From contig CAZJMH010000026.1 of assembly GCA_964547295.1 (NCBI GenBank), positions 1 through 9,717 on the forward strand: a DNA stretch of 9,717 nucleotides. Direction: 5' to 3'. Below, in pieces: positions 1 to 5,843 of this stretch (the stretch's first letter is position 1; the number at the start of each line of letters is the position of its first letter). Position numbers and translations under genes: made by a program. The notes beneath the pieces were generated by a model. It did no database searches, was not told where the DNA came from, and worked only from the letters and a program-made list of their open reading frames with translations. This DNA comes from CAYSLZ01 sp964547295 (GTDB lineage: Bacteria > Patescibacteriota > Microgenomatia > UBA12405 > JAHJSD01).

Positions 1-515
1 TGCCGCTGAAAAAAATCAGTAAGAATACTTCTCTAGCAAATTTCAATATTCTTGGCGATTTAGAACTTGTTGAAGCAATCAGCCAAGAATTAGCCGGTAA
101 AATAAATAAATATCAATTTGACTATCTGGTTGGACCGGCAGTAAAAGTAGTTCCCCTTATTCACAACTTGGCTGAAAAATTAAACTACACCAGCTACATT
201 ATCTGCCGGAAAAGCGTTAAACCATACATGGTATCACCAGTAATCTTAAAACCCCTGCCGCATTTTCCCAAGCACGTTGATCAGCTGGTTATTGACGGTC
301 CGGATGCAGACTTATTAAAAAATAAAAAAGTTGCTGTTATTGATGACGTTGTTTCCACCGGGGTGACGATGCGGATGATAGATAAATTAATGGAAAAAAT
401 CGGGGCGGAAGTTGTTGTTCATGCCGCCGCTATCCGCCAAGGCAAAAACCAATTTGACCAAATTAAAAACTTTATTTACCTTGCCGAACTGCCTATTTTT
501 AAAACATCTCCTTGA
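1..515 (+). CDS. Adenine-PRT-like phosphoribosyltransferase, 5' end outside window
   Basis: This is the C-terminal part (170 residues visible) of a type I phosphoribosyltransferase. Such enzymes transfer ribose-5-phosphate from PRPP to a nucleobase in the cytoplasm. The reading frame is open from base 3 with no stop, so the true start lies to the left; the first internal ATG (168) would cut the fold in half and is not the start. The PRPP-binding loop is clear: two hydrophobic residues, then DDVVSTGVT at bases 342-368. Upstream the pattern 'GPAVKVVPL' followed by 'CRKSVKPYM' resembles the substrate side of the APRT/XPRT group (COG0503). It ends in TGA, the only TGA stop in the window, and the -35 box of the next promoter overlaps that stop. 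It may therefore belong to an upstream transcription unit that reads into the purine operon. Family membership is secure; the base specificity is not. Confidence 0.85.
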   Translation, partial: PLKKISKNTSLANFNILGDLELVEAISQELAGKINKYQFDYLVGPAVKVVPLIHNLAEKLNYTSYIICRKSVKPYMVSPVILKPLPHFPKHVDQLVIDGPDADLLKNKKVAVIDDVVSTGVTMRMIDKLMEKIGAEVVVHAAAIRQGKNQFDQIKNFIYLAELPIFKTSP

Positions 516-541
516 CAAGTGTTTTATTAACTCGCTATAGT
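512..541 (+). promoter_or_regulatory. Sigma-70-type promoter of the purine/ECF operon
   Basis: A perfect TTGACA -35 box lies at 512-517 and a TATAGT -10 box at 536-541, with an 18-nt spacer. Transcription would start around 548-549. The -35 box overlaps the stop codon of the preceding PRT gene. Its position just ahead of a structured leader and a terminator fits a regulated operon promoter. This is a sequence match only. Confidence 0.75.
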
Positions 542-547
542 GAAATT

Positions 548-697
548 AACGGCGTACCAGTTAGCGGTATACCGCAAGCAGCGTAAGATCTCAATCCGAG
601 CTGGAGATCAAATATATGAAACAGAGCTCAGCAAATCACTGGATTAGTGGCAGTAATAATTATAAAAGTATTCACCCCGCAGCTGCGGGGATTTTTT
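548..697 (+). promoter_or_regulatory. Structured leader RNA, candidate riboswitch/attenuator of unknown class
   Basis: Between the predicted transcription start and the terminator lies about 125 nt with visible secondary structure. Hairpin GCGG/CCGC pairs 564-567 with 572-575. A 6-bp stem pairs 587-592 (GATCTC) with 604-609 (GAGATC), enclosing an 11-nt loop. Bases 598-602 (GAGCT) of that loop are complementary to 625-629 (AGCTC), which would form an H-type pseudoknot. A further small hairpin pairs 637-640 with 646-649. Several upstream pieces could pair with the terminator, for example 578-582 (GCAGC) with 682-686 (GCTGC), giving a possible antiterminator. I looked for signatures of the purine, ZTP/pfl, TPP, FMN, cobalamin, THF, preQ1, PRPP and T-box classes and saw none. 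The ligand is unknown; the operon content makes a purine, AICAR/ZMP, PRPP or the ECF substrate plausible. Confidence 0.6.
675..697 (+). terminator. Intrinsic terminator in the leader
   Basis: CCCCGC (675-680) pairs perfectly with GCGGGG (685-690) around an AGCT tetraloop, followed by A and six T (692-697). It lies upstream of the first structural gene and about 125 nt after the predicted transcription start. It would therefore abort transcription of the operon unless an alternative fold forms, the hallmark of leader attenuation. Confidence 0.85.
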
Positions 698-714
698 ATG
701 CGGAAAATGGTCTG

Positions 715-726
715 AAAGGAGGTGAT
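715..726 (+). promoter_or_regulatory. Perfect 12-nt Shine-Dalgarno for the S component
   Basis: AAAGGAGGTGAT matches the complement of the usual bacterial 16S rRNA 3' end over all 12 bases and stands 5 nt before the ATG at 732. It fixes the start of the S-component gene. Most downstream genes lack any comparable site, so the first gene should be translated much more efficiently than, for example, ecfT. Confidence 0.85.
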
Positions 727-731
727 ATAAA

Positions 732-1469
732 ATGCAATCATTTATCCAAAACTTAGCAAAGTTTGCTCCGGGAGGTGCATTTGCTAATTTATTGTCAACA
801 TTATCCCCATTGATTTATGTAGTTGGATGTTTAATCATTGCCAGTTACCTTTGGGCTAGTTCAAAGGGAAAAATCAGACTTACTGATGCAGAAACACAAA
901 CAGATATAACAATGGGATTGGTCGTCGGAGCGATCCTTGGTGCTTTAACTGGTTTACTTTGGTGGAGCTGGAACCCAATCAAAGTCGTCCCACCCTATAT
1001 TCACCTGAGGGTTTTCAGTTTTTTTGTCCCCTTGGTTGGAATATTGTTTGGTCGGGGAACAGGTTTTATCTGCGGCTGGGTTGCAACCATGGTTTGGGCA
1101 CCTTTGTCTGGTGCATTTTCCCCATTACACACAATAATATTTGATGGAATATTTGTCGGGCTAACCGGATGGATTCCGGCTGTAATGATAAAAGGTAATC
1201 TTTCCAACGCCGAATTGCTAAATAAGATTCAAAACAATACCACCAGATGGTATTTTAAAATTGCTGCTGGCACCGCCTTTTCAGGACTATTTATGTCATT
1301 TTTTGTTGCCGCTAGTTTAGAATTATTGACATCAATAACTTTCTGGACTGGCTTTTGGGCAATTGGAATTATAAGTGATACCCCACCAATGATTTTATTT
1401 ACTGCTCCAGCAATTCATACGTTGTTGATTTCGACCAAAAAAGCCTGGAGCTGGATGCCGAGATTTTAG
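732..1469 (+). CDS. ECF transporter substrate-binding S component, substrate unknown
   Basis: This 245-residue very hydrophobic membrane protein should be the substrate-capturing subunit of an energy-coupling-factor importer. I see about six to eight hydrophobic stretches, roughly at residues 22-42, 58-78, 92-125, 132-153, 174-199 and 203-233. The block 'GILFGRGTGFICG' (103-115) followed by 'SPLHTIIFDGIFVG' (130-143) and the late 'DTPPMILFTAPAI' (216-228) have the style of S components, in which a glycine-rich segment and a late conserved Pro/Asp segment recur. EcfT and the double ATPase follow directly, so it is likely the dedicated S subunit of a group I ECF system. The start is fixed by a perfect ribosome binding site. 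I do not recognise it as a member of a substrate-assigned family (BioY, ThiT, RibU, FolT, QueT). The operon content suggests a purine base, nucleoside or an AICA-like imidazole, but this is inference only. Confidence 0.75.
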   Translation: MQSFIQNLAKFAPGGAFANLLSTLSPLIYVVGCLIIASYLWASSKGKIRLTDAETQTDITMGLVVGAILGALTGLLWWSWNPIKVVPPYIHLRVFSFFVPLVGILFGRGTGFICGWVATMVWAPLSGAFSPLHTIIFDGIFVGLTGWIPAVMIKGNLSNAELLNKIQNNTTRWYFKIAAGTAFSGLFMSFFVAASLELLTSITFWTGFWAIGIISDTPPMILFTAPAIHTLLISTKKAWSWMPRF

Positions 1470-1475
1470 AACTGA

Positions 1476-1508
1476 AAAAGGCTTAGAAACCAACAATCTA
1501 AGCCTTTT
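1476..1508 (+). terminator. Intercistronic hairpin between S component and EcfT
   Basis: A perfect 12-bp inverted repeat joins 1476-1487 (AAAAGGCTTAGA) to 1497-1508 (TCTAAGCCTTTT) with a 9-nt loop. The A-run before and T-run at the end are typical of bidirectional intrinsic terminators, although the T tract is interrupted (TTTTCTAGTTTT). It sits 7 nt after the S-component stop and 13 nt before the EcfT start. It could act as a partial terminator or as a 3'-end stabiliser that makes S-component mRNA more abundant than the rest. Confidence 0.65.
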
Positions 1509-1521
1509 CTAGTTTTACAAG

Positions 1522-2346
1522 ATGATTAAAATTTTAACCAATAGCAACCAATCCACGTTTTTTAACCAGCTTGACCCGAGAACAAGACTACTTTGGATGC
1601 TAACAGTCTCTGTTATAGCGGTAATATGGGCTAACCCAATTTCAATCATCTTTACAAGTTTGACCTTACTGCCAATAATAATCTCCGCCAAATTATCAAC
1701 TAAAATATTTAAGTTTTCTTATAAAATGCTCCCTTATCTATTCTTTTTATTTTTACTTCAAGTTGTACCAAAATTTATCTTTGGTGGAAAAAGTGAAACA
1801 TATTTATTTCGCTATAAAGAAATGGACATTAGTTCCGCTGAGGTAAATAAAGCACTAGTTGAATCACTGCGCTTTTATATCATGCTTATTTCAGCCCAAA
1901 TTGTCTTTCTGACCACTAATTTTGGAGAAATAACCGCCGCAATACGGCAACTGCCACCAAAACTAAGAACTAGAAGCAAAGTATCAAAACTAAAAGAAAT
2001 AATTGCATTTTTACTTGGCATGGCATATCAGTCAATACCACTATTAAACAAAGAAATAGTTCAAATCACCGAAGTCCAGAAAGCTAGAGGGGTAGATGTC
2101 AAAGCCGGAAACAAATTCAACCAAGTTAGAAAATTAGCCAGGATGGGCAACCCTTTATTTATCCGATCGCTGGAGTTAACTAAAGGAAGCGGTCTAGCGC
2201 TAATAAATTTCGGTTTTTCACCCTTACAAAAACGATCGATTTATCGCAATTTAAAACTAACGAAAATCGATTATTTACTCTTAACTGGTCTCATCCTGTC
2301 ATTAATAATTAGTTTTGGCCTAAAAGCAAAAAATCCAACATGGTAA
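1522..2346 (+). CDS. ecfT: ECF transporter transmembrane coupling protein EcfT
   Basis: EcfT is the integral membrane scaffold that transmits ATPase movement to the S component. The N-terminal 'QLDPRTRLLW' (16-25) is the classic EcfT entry motif. Hydrophobic segments lie near 26-55, 68-88, 115-132, 158-175 and a last one near 250-267. The first cytoplasmic coupling motif is intact as 'VQKARG' (185-190), but where the second Ala-Arg-Gly would be expected the sequence reads 'ALINFGF' (226-232). This suggests one coupling helix is degenerate. At 274 residues its length is normal. There is no recognisable ribosome binding site before the ATG, and a hairpin precedes it. It overlaps the ATPase gene by 7 nt, consistent with translational coupling. 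The identification is firm; the degeneracy reading rests on alignment by eye. Confidence 0.88.
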   Translation: MIKILTNSNQSTFFNQLDPRTRLLWMLTVSVIAVIWANPISIIFTSLTLLPIIISAKLSTKIFKFSYKMLPYLFFLFLLQVVPKFIFGGKSETYLFRYKEMDISSAEVNKALVESLRFYIMLISAQIVFLTTNFGEITAAIRQLPPKLRTRSKVSKLKEIIAFLLGMAYQSIPLLNKEIVQITEVQKARGVDVKAGNKFNQVRKLARMGNPLFIRSLELTKGSGLALINFGFSPLQKRSIYRNLKLTKIDYLLLTGLILSLIISFGLKAKNPTW

Positions 2347-3845
2347 ACAATAATAAAAATATTTTTAAACTTAAAAACTTTACTTATCAATATCCAGACA
2401 ATCACCAATTTAAGTTAAATAAAATAAATTTTTCTATAAACCGTGGAGAAGTTATTGGTATTACAGGTAAAACCGGTTCGGGAAAATCAACACTTCTCCA
2501 CTGTTTATCTGGTTTTATACCACATTTTTTCAGAGACGGTAAATACATAGGCAAAATTGAATTTCTAAGCAAACCAATCGTTGACTATTCTTTAACCGAA
2601 ATTAGTAGAAAGCAAGGGGTTGTCTTTCAAAACCCCTCGATTCAACTTTTTGGTCTCCAGGTAAAAGATGCCGTTGCTTTTGGCTTAGAAAATCTTAACT
2701 TATCAACTCCTAAAATGAAAAAAACGGTTAATCAAATATTAAAAAAGTTGAATATTAGCCATTTAAAAGACCGTCAAACTTTAAATCTGTCTGGTGGAGA
2801 ACAGCAAACAACGGCAATCGCCTCCATGCTGGCAATGAAACCAGAAGTAATTCTTTTTGACGAAGTAATTTCCGCCTTGGATCAAAACGGCCAAAGGAAA
2901 ATCCGACAAACTTTATCCTCATTGAAAAAGGAAGGTTTAACAATGATCATTATTGATAGTGATTTTGATTGGCTTTCAAGTGTTGCAGACAGAATATTAA
3001 TTTTAAAAGGAGGAAAGTTAATTTACGACGGAGAGCCTAATAATGTTTATCAAAATAAAAATCTAACTGAAGAAGCCGGTGTGAAGCTAAAGCACAAAAA
3101 AAGTTTTCCGTCTAACCATCAAACTAATTACATCGGTAAATTGAATTTTGTTAATTTTGCTTACGATGACAAGAGGGTAATTAACAAATTCAACGGTAAG
3201 ATCCCTTCCAACTCTTGCCTGGGCTTGATTGGACACAATGGTTCAGGTAAAACTACTTTAGCTAAACTAATTGCCGGAATATACAAGCCAGAATCAGGCA
3301 ATATTCACATCAACGGAAAACCGATCTCTAAACTCAACTGCCAAGAAGCCGTCCGGGAGGTTGGTTACCTATATCAACAACCCACAACCATGTTTATGCA
3401 CTCCACTGTTAAAGAAGAAGCTGATTTTAGTTATGAAAAAATTGGCATTGGACAACCCGTTAAACTTAAAAATTTCGACTTGGAAAATTATAAAGATGCT
3501 TCCCCCTACGAGTTATCTTCTGGGCAACAGCAAAAACTCGGCTTAGCCTGCCTGCTGGCAACCAATCCAAAAATTCTTATTCTTGACGAACCTACTCTTG
3601 GCCAGAGCCAAAAAGATAGACACAAATTAACTTTAATGATAAATAAACTTAAAAAGAAAAACAAAACCGTAATTTTGATTTCTCACGATTGGAATTTAAT
3701 CTCGCGAACGGCTGAATTTATTTGGGTTTTAAAAAACGGAAAGTTAGTTAAACAAGGTCCGACTTGTAAAATTATGAAAGACGAGGAGTTTTTTATTAAT
3801 TTAGGTCTCCCATTACCCTGGGAGATGAGAGAAAGGAAAATATAA
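2340..3845 (+). CDS. ecfA: ECF transporter double ATPase (fused EcfA-EcfA')
   Basis: Two ABC ATPase domains are fused in 501 residues and would power the ECF importer on the inner face of the membrane. Domain 1 (about 8-235) has Walker A GKTGSGKST (43-51), Q-loop Gln97, signature LSGGEQ (150-155) and Walker B ending in Asp174-Glu175. At the H-loop it reads 'IIIDSDFDW', with Ser207 where the switch histidine should be. Domain 2 (about 267-490) has Walker A GHNGSGKTT (298-306), Q-loop Gln346 or Gln347, signature LSSGQQ (392-397), Walker B LILDEPT and H-loop His449. The composite site made of domain-1 Walker/H-loop and domain-2 signature therefore carries two departures. The opposite site (domain-2 Walker/H-loop with LSGGE of domain 1) looks fully canonical. 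The pattern predicts an asymmetric ATPase. The start overlaps ecfT by 7 nt and the stop abuts the next ATG. Confidence 0.9.
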   Translation: MVNNNKNIFKLKNFTYQYPDNHQFKLNKINFSINRGEVIGITGKTGSGKSTLLHCLSGFIPHFFRDGKYIGKIEFLSKPIVDYSLTEISRKQGVVFQNPSIQLFGLQVKDAVAFGLENLNLSTPKMKKTVNQILKKLNISHLKDRQTLNLSGGEQQTTAIASMLAMKPEVILFDEVISALDQNGQRKIRQTLSSLKKEGLTMIIIDSDFDWLSSVADRILILKGGKLIYDGEPNNVYQNKNLTEEAGVKLKHKKSFPSNHQTNYIGKLNFVNFAYDDKRVINKFNGKIPSNSCLGLIGHNGSGKTTLAKLIAGIYKPESGNIHINGKPISKLNCQEAVREVGYLYQQPTTMFMHSTVKEEADFSYEKIGIGQPVKLKNFDLENYKDASPYELSSGQQQKLGLACLLATNPKILILDEPTLGQSQKDRHKLTLMINKLKKKNKTVILISHDWNLISRTAEFIWVLKNGKLVKQGPTCKIMKDEEFFINLGLPLPWEMRERKI

Positions 3846-4565
3846 ATGTCTAACAAAACACCCTATCGTGTACTTTATAAAGCTGAAAGGACTCCTAGCC
3901 CAGAAGGAAAAGTCTATTCAGAAGGAAATCACTACCCGGCTCACATCTGGCCAAAAGGAGAATTGCATCTCCCCTTACGAAGGTTAAAGTTCGACGACGG
4001 AGATGTTGGAATTGCTCTTTTAATGACCAGCGCAGTTGAACATAAAATAATCAACCTAATAACCGACCGACTAACAGCCAAGATTAGGCAGGTAAGCAAA
4101 AATAAGCAGATTGAGTTTCAGGGTATTGCCGGAATTGCCAAACTTGGTTATTCCCTAGCTCAAAAAACAGCAGAAAAACTTGGCTTAAGTGACTGGATTC
4201 CGGTAGATTCCGGGAGGAAAAACTGGTATAAAGACATGTACTCGTCCCAAGCAAGTTCGATCAGTTCGGGAGAAAAAATGATGTACATCGACCCGTTTCT
4301 TGTTAACAGAGTGAAAGGCACAATTGCCTTGCTTGACGATGCGGTTTTTACCGGCGGAAGTACAGCTGCCGCCATTAAAACATTATATTCGGCAGGAGCT
4401 GAAAAAATACATTTTTTCCCGGTGTTCACTGAAGGATATGGATACACTGATATCCTAAAAAACCTTAACGTTCCAGTTAAAACCAACCTTCACCCCTTGG
4501 GCCACCTACCAGTTTTCCAACCGACCAAAGACGGCAAGTGGCGGGCTGACCCGGAAACAATATAA
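3846..4565 (+). CDS. Phosphoribosyltransferase-domain protein, base unknown
   Basis: This 239-residue soluble protein has a type I PRT core with a clear PRPP loop: 'TIALLDDAVFTGGST' at residues 159-173, with the acidic pair at 164-165 and TGGS at 169-172. The segment 'FQGIAGIAKLGYSLAQKTAEKLG' spans 91-113 and fits the helix that packs beside the PRPP site. An N-terminal region of about 60 residues and a C-terminal tail (about 205-239) are not familiar and may form the base-recognition hood. It starts immediately after the ecfA stop, with AAAGGA at 3832-3837 as ribosome binding site, and its stop overlaps the purH start (TAATG). The position between an importer and IMP-forming enzymes suggests it converts the imported base to its nucleotide. 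Whether this is AICA, hypoxanthine, guanine, xanthine or adenine cannot be read from the sequence. Confidence 0.8.
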   Translation: MSNKTPYRVLYKAERTPSPEGKVYSEGNHYPAHIWPKGELHLPLRRLKFDDGDVGIALLMTSAVEHKIINLITDRLTAKIRQVSKNKQIEFQGIAGIAKLGYSLAQKTAEKLGLSDWIPVDSGRKNWYKDMYSSQASSISSGEKMMYIDPFLVNRVKGTIALLDDAVFTGGSTAAAIKTLYSAGAEKIHFFPVFTEGYGYTDILKNLNVPVKTNLHPLGHLPVFQPTKDGKWRADPETI

Positions 4566-5161
4566 TGCAAAAATTAAATAAAATTAATCTCTTTGCCAGC
4601 GTAACTGACAAAACCGGTTTAAAAGAGTTCTTGTTAAAAATTAGCAATAATTTTGAGCTGGCAATTATATCCACCGCTGGCACCGGCAAGTTTTTAAAAG
4701 AAAATGGTTTCCAGCCGACTTTAGTTGAAGAAATAACCGGCTATCCGCCGATATTAAACGGCCGGGTAAAAAGCCTCCACCCTTTAATTTACGGAGCCAT
4801 TCTTGCTGACCCGGCAAACCAATCACATTTAGAAGATTTAAAAAAATACTCAATTCAACCATTTAACATGGTAATTATTAACCTTTATCAATTTGAAAAG
4901 ACGGTAAAAAAATATCCTAATAATTTAGACCAAGCAGTGGAGCAGATAGATATTGGCGGCCCGGCAGCACTGAGGGCAGCGGCTAAAAATTTTACTAATG
5001 TCATTCCCGTTTGCGATCCCAACGATTACCCAAAAATTTCACGCCGATTAAACTCACAGGGAGATTTAAATTTCAACCAAAGAAAAAAGTTAGCCGCAAA
5101 GGTTTTCCAATTAACTAAAAACTACGACCAGTTAATCATTAATTATTTAGAAAATGTATAA
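4565..5161 (+). CDS. purH: Stand-alone IMP cyclohydrolase (N-terminal domain of PurH only)
   Basis: The protein closes the ring of FAICAR to give IMP, the last step of IMP synthesis. Its 198 residues match only the N-terminal MGS-like cyclohydrolase half of bifunctional PurH (normally about 510-530 residues); the folate-dependent AICAR transformylase half is absent. Family landmarks in order are 'ASVTDKTGLKEF' (11-22), 'STAGTGKFL' (36-44), 'TGYPPILNGRVKSLHP' (58-73), 'INLYQF' (105-110), 'QIDIGGPAALRAAAKN' (127-142) and 'DPNDY' (151-155). Residues equivalent to the human ATIC cyclohydrolase site are visible as Lys69, Tyr108, Asp129 and Lys141; the usual Thr after the first Lys is Ser70. The gene overlaps its neighbours by 1 and 8 nt. 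No remnant of the second domain follows; the next ORF is a PRT. The missing formyl-transfer step is supplied by purP two genes downstream. Confidence 0.93.
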   Translation: MQKLNKINLFASVTDKTGLKEFLLKISNNFELAIISTAGTGKFLKENGFQPTLVEEITGYPPILNGRVKSLHPLIYGAILADPANQSHLEDLKKYSIQPFNMVIINLYQFEKTVKKYPNNLDQAVEQIDIGGPAALRAAAKNFTNVIPVCDPNDYPKISRRLNSQGDLNFNQRKKLAAKVFQLTKNYDQLIINYLENV

Positions 5162-5843
5162 CCCTGGAAAAATAATCAAAAAAAAAGGTAAAACCGTCTG
5201 GCAAACAAAAACCGGCCCGTTTGAACTTAATTTAGACATTATCGCCATCAACCCCAAAAATGCAATTGCTTCTTTCGTGGTCATGGAGCAAGACCAAAAT
5301 TTTCTAAATTATTGCGGAGCCAAATTAGCAGAGTCAATTAACAAGAAAAAAACTAAACCAAAAGTATTAATGGTTACGGTTGAATCAAAAGGTTCTCATT
5401 TCATTCCCTGGGTCTGGAGCCACTTAAAAAATAACGCTCACCATCGGATCATTAGTCTGCGCAAAGGCAAACCGAAAGTTTACATGAACAATCCGCCGGC
5501 AATAAATTACCAATCAATCACCTCACCTAATCAGCAAAACCTAATTCTCTCCAACAAGGACAACAAACTGTTAAATACTGTTGATTTTACAAGCTATCAG
5601 TTGATATTGGTTGATGACTTTATCGGCAAAGGAGGAACTATTTCCGCCGTCTGCCGATTATTTAAACAACTGCGGCTGCCGGAAATAAAATTTGCCGCTG
5701 TCATCGGTTCAGATGGAAATTTATACCAGCAAACTTTTCAAAAAGCCAACTTAAATCTGGAAATCGTCCCCAATCCCCTGCTCGTTCAACTGCCGACTTT
5801 TTGTAAACCAAGTAAAAATTCACCCTGGGAGATAAATGAATAA
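5154..5843 (+). CDS. APRT/XPRT-like phosphoribosyltransferase with altered PRPP loop
   Basis: The 229-residue protein has the layout of the adenine/xanthine PRT group: 'PKVLMVTVESKG' (69-80), then 'IISLRKGKPKVYM' (99-111), a 'SITS' segment (121-124), and the PRPP loop 'LILVDDFIGKGGT' (150-162). The loop has Lys159 where the family has Thr before the Gly that cradles the 5'-phosphate (compare STGVT and FTGGS in the other two PRTs of this window). The rest of the loop, including the acidic pair 154-155 and Thr162, is kept. It may be an active enzyme with unusual phosphate handling or a non-catalytic binding protein. It overlaps purH by 8 nt and purP by 8 nt, so it is clearly part of the purine operon. 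Its start at ATG 5154 has no ribosome binding site and probably relies on coupling. The base specificity is unknown. Confidence 0.8.
   Translation: MYNPGKIIKKKGKTVWQTKTGPFELNLDIIAINPKNAIASFVVMEQDQNFLNYCGAKLAESINKKKTKPKVLMVTVESKGSHFIPWVWSHLKNNAHHRIISLRKGKPKVYMNNPPAINYQSITSPNQQNLILSNKDNKLLNTVDFTSYQLILVDDFIGKGGTISAVCRLFKQLRLPEIKFAAVIGSDGNLYQQTFQKANLNLEIVPNPLLVQLPTFCKPSKNSPWEINE

Noticed and set aside
513..515. Recoded TGA (Gly, as in Gracilibacteria-type code)
   Set aside because: Reading through adds only four residues before TAA, no other gene contains an in-frame TGA, and the PRT ends at a normal place; standard code explains it.
551..584. T-box-like element, because of a TACC...GGTATACCGC stretch
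   Set aside because: The match to the T-box consensus is partial, it lies over 100 nt before the terminator instead of next to it, and no stem I signature is seen.
548..697. Leader as a ZTP/pfl or guanine-type purine riboswitch
   Set aside because: These would fit the operon best, but the conserved CCGCCUGGGC segment of the pfl motif and the conserved junction and loop sequences of the purine aptamer are not visible.
698..715. Five-codon ORF (ATG at 698, TGA at 713-715) before the S gene
   Set aside because: It has no ribosome binding site and directly follows the terminator T-run; most likely chance.
4160..4689. Minus-strand open frames opposite the PRT and purH genes
   Set aside because: They are antisense shadows of well-supported coding regions and show no protein family features.
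5154..5843. This gene as the detached transformylase half of PurH
   Set aside because: Its position after the truncated purH invites the idea, but it is too short and has a PRPP loop with PRT layout rather than any AICAR transformylase motif.
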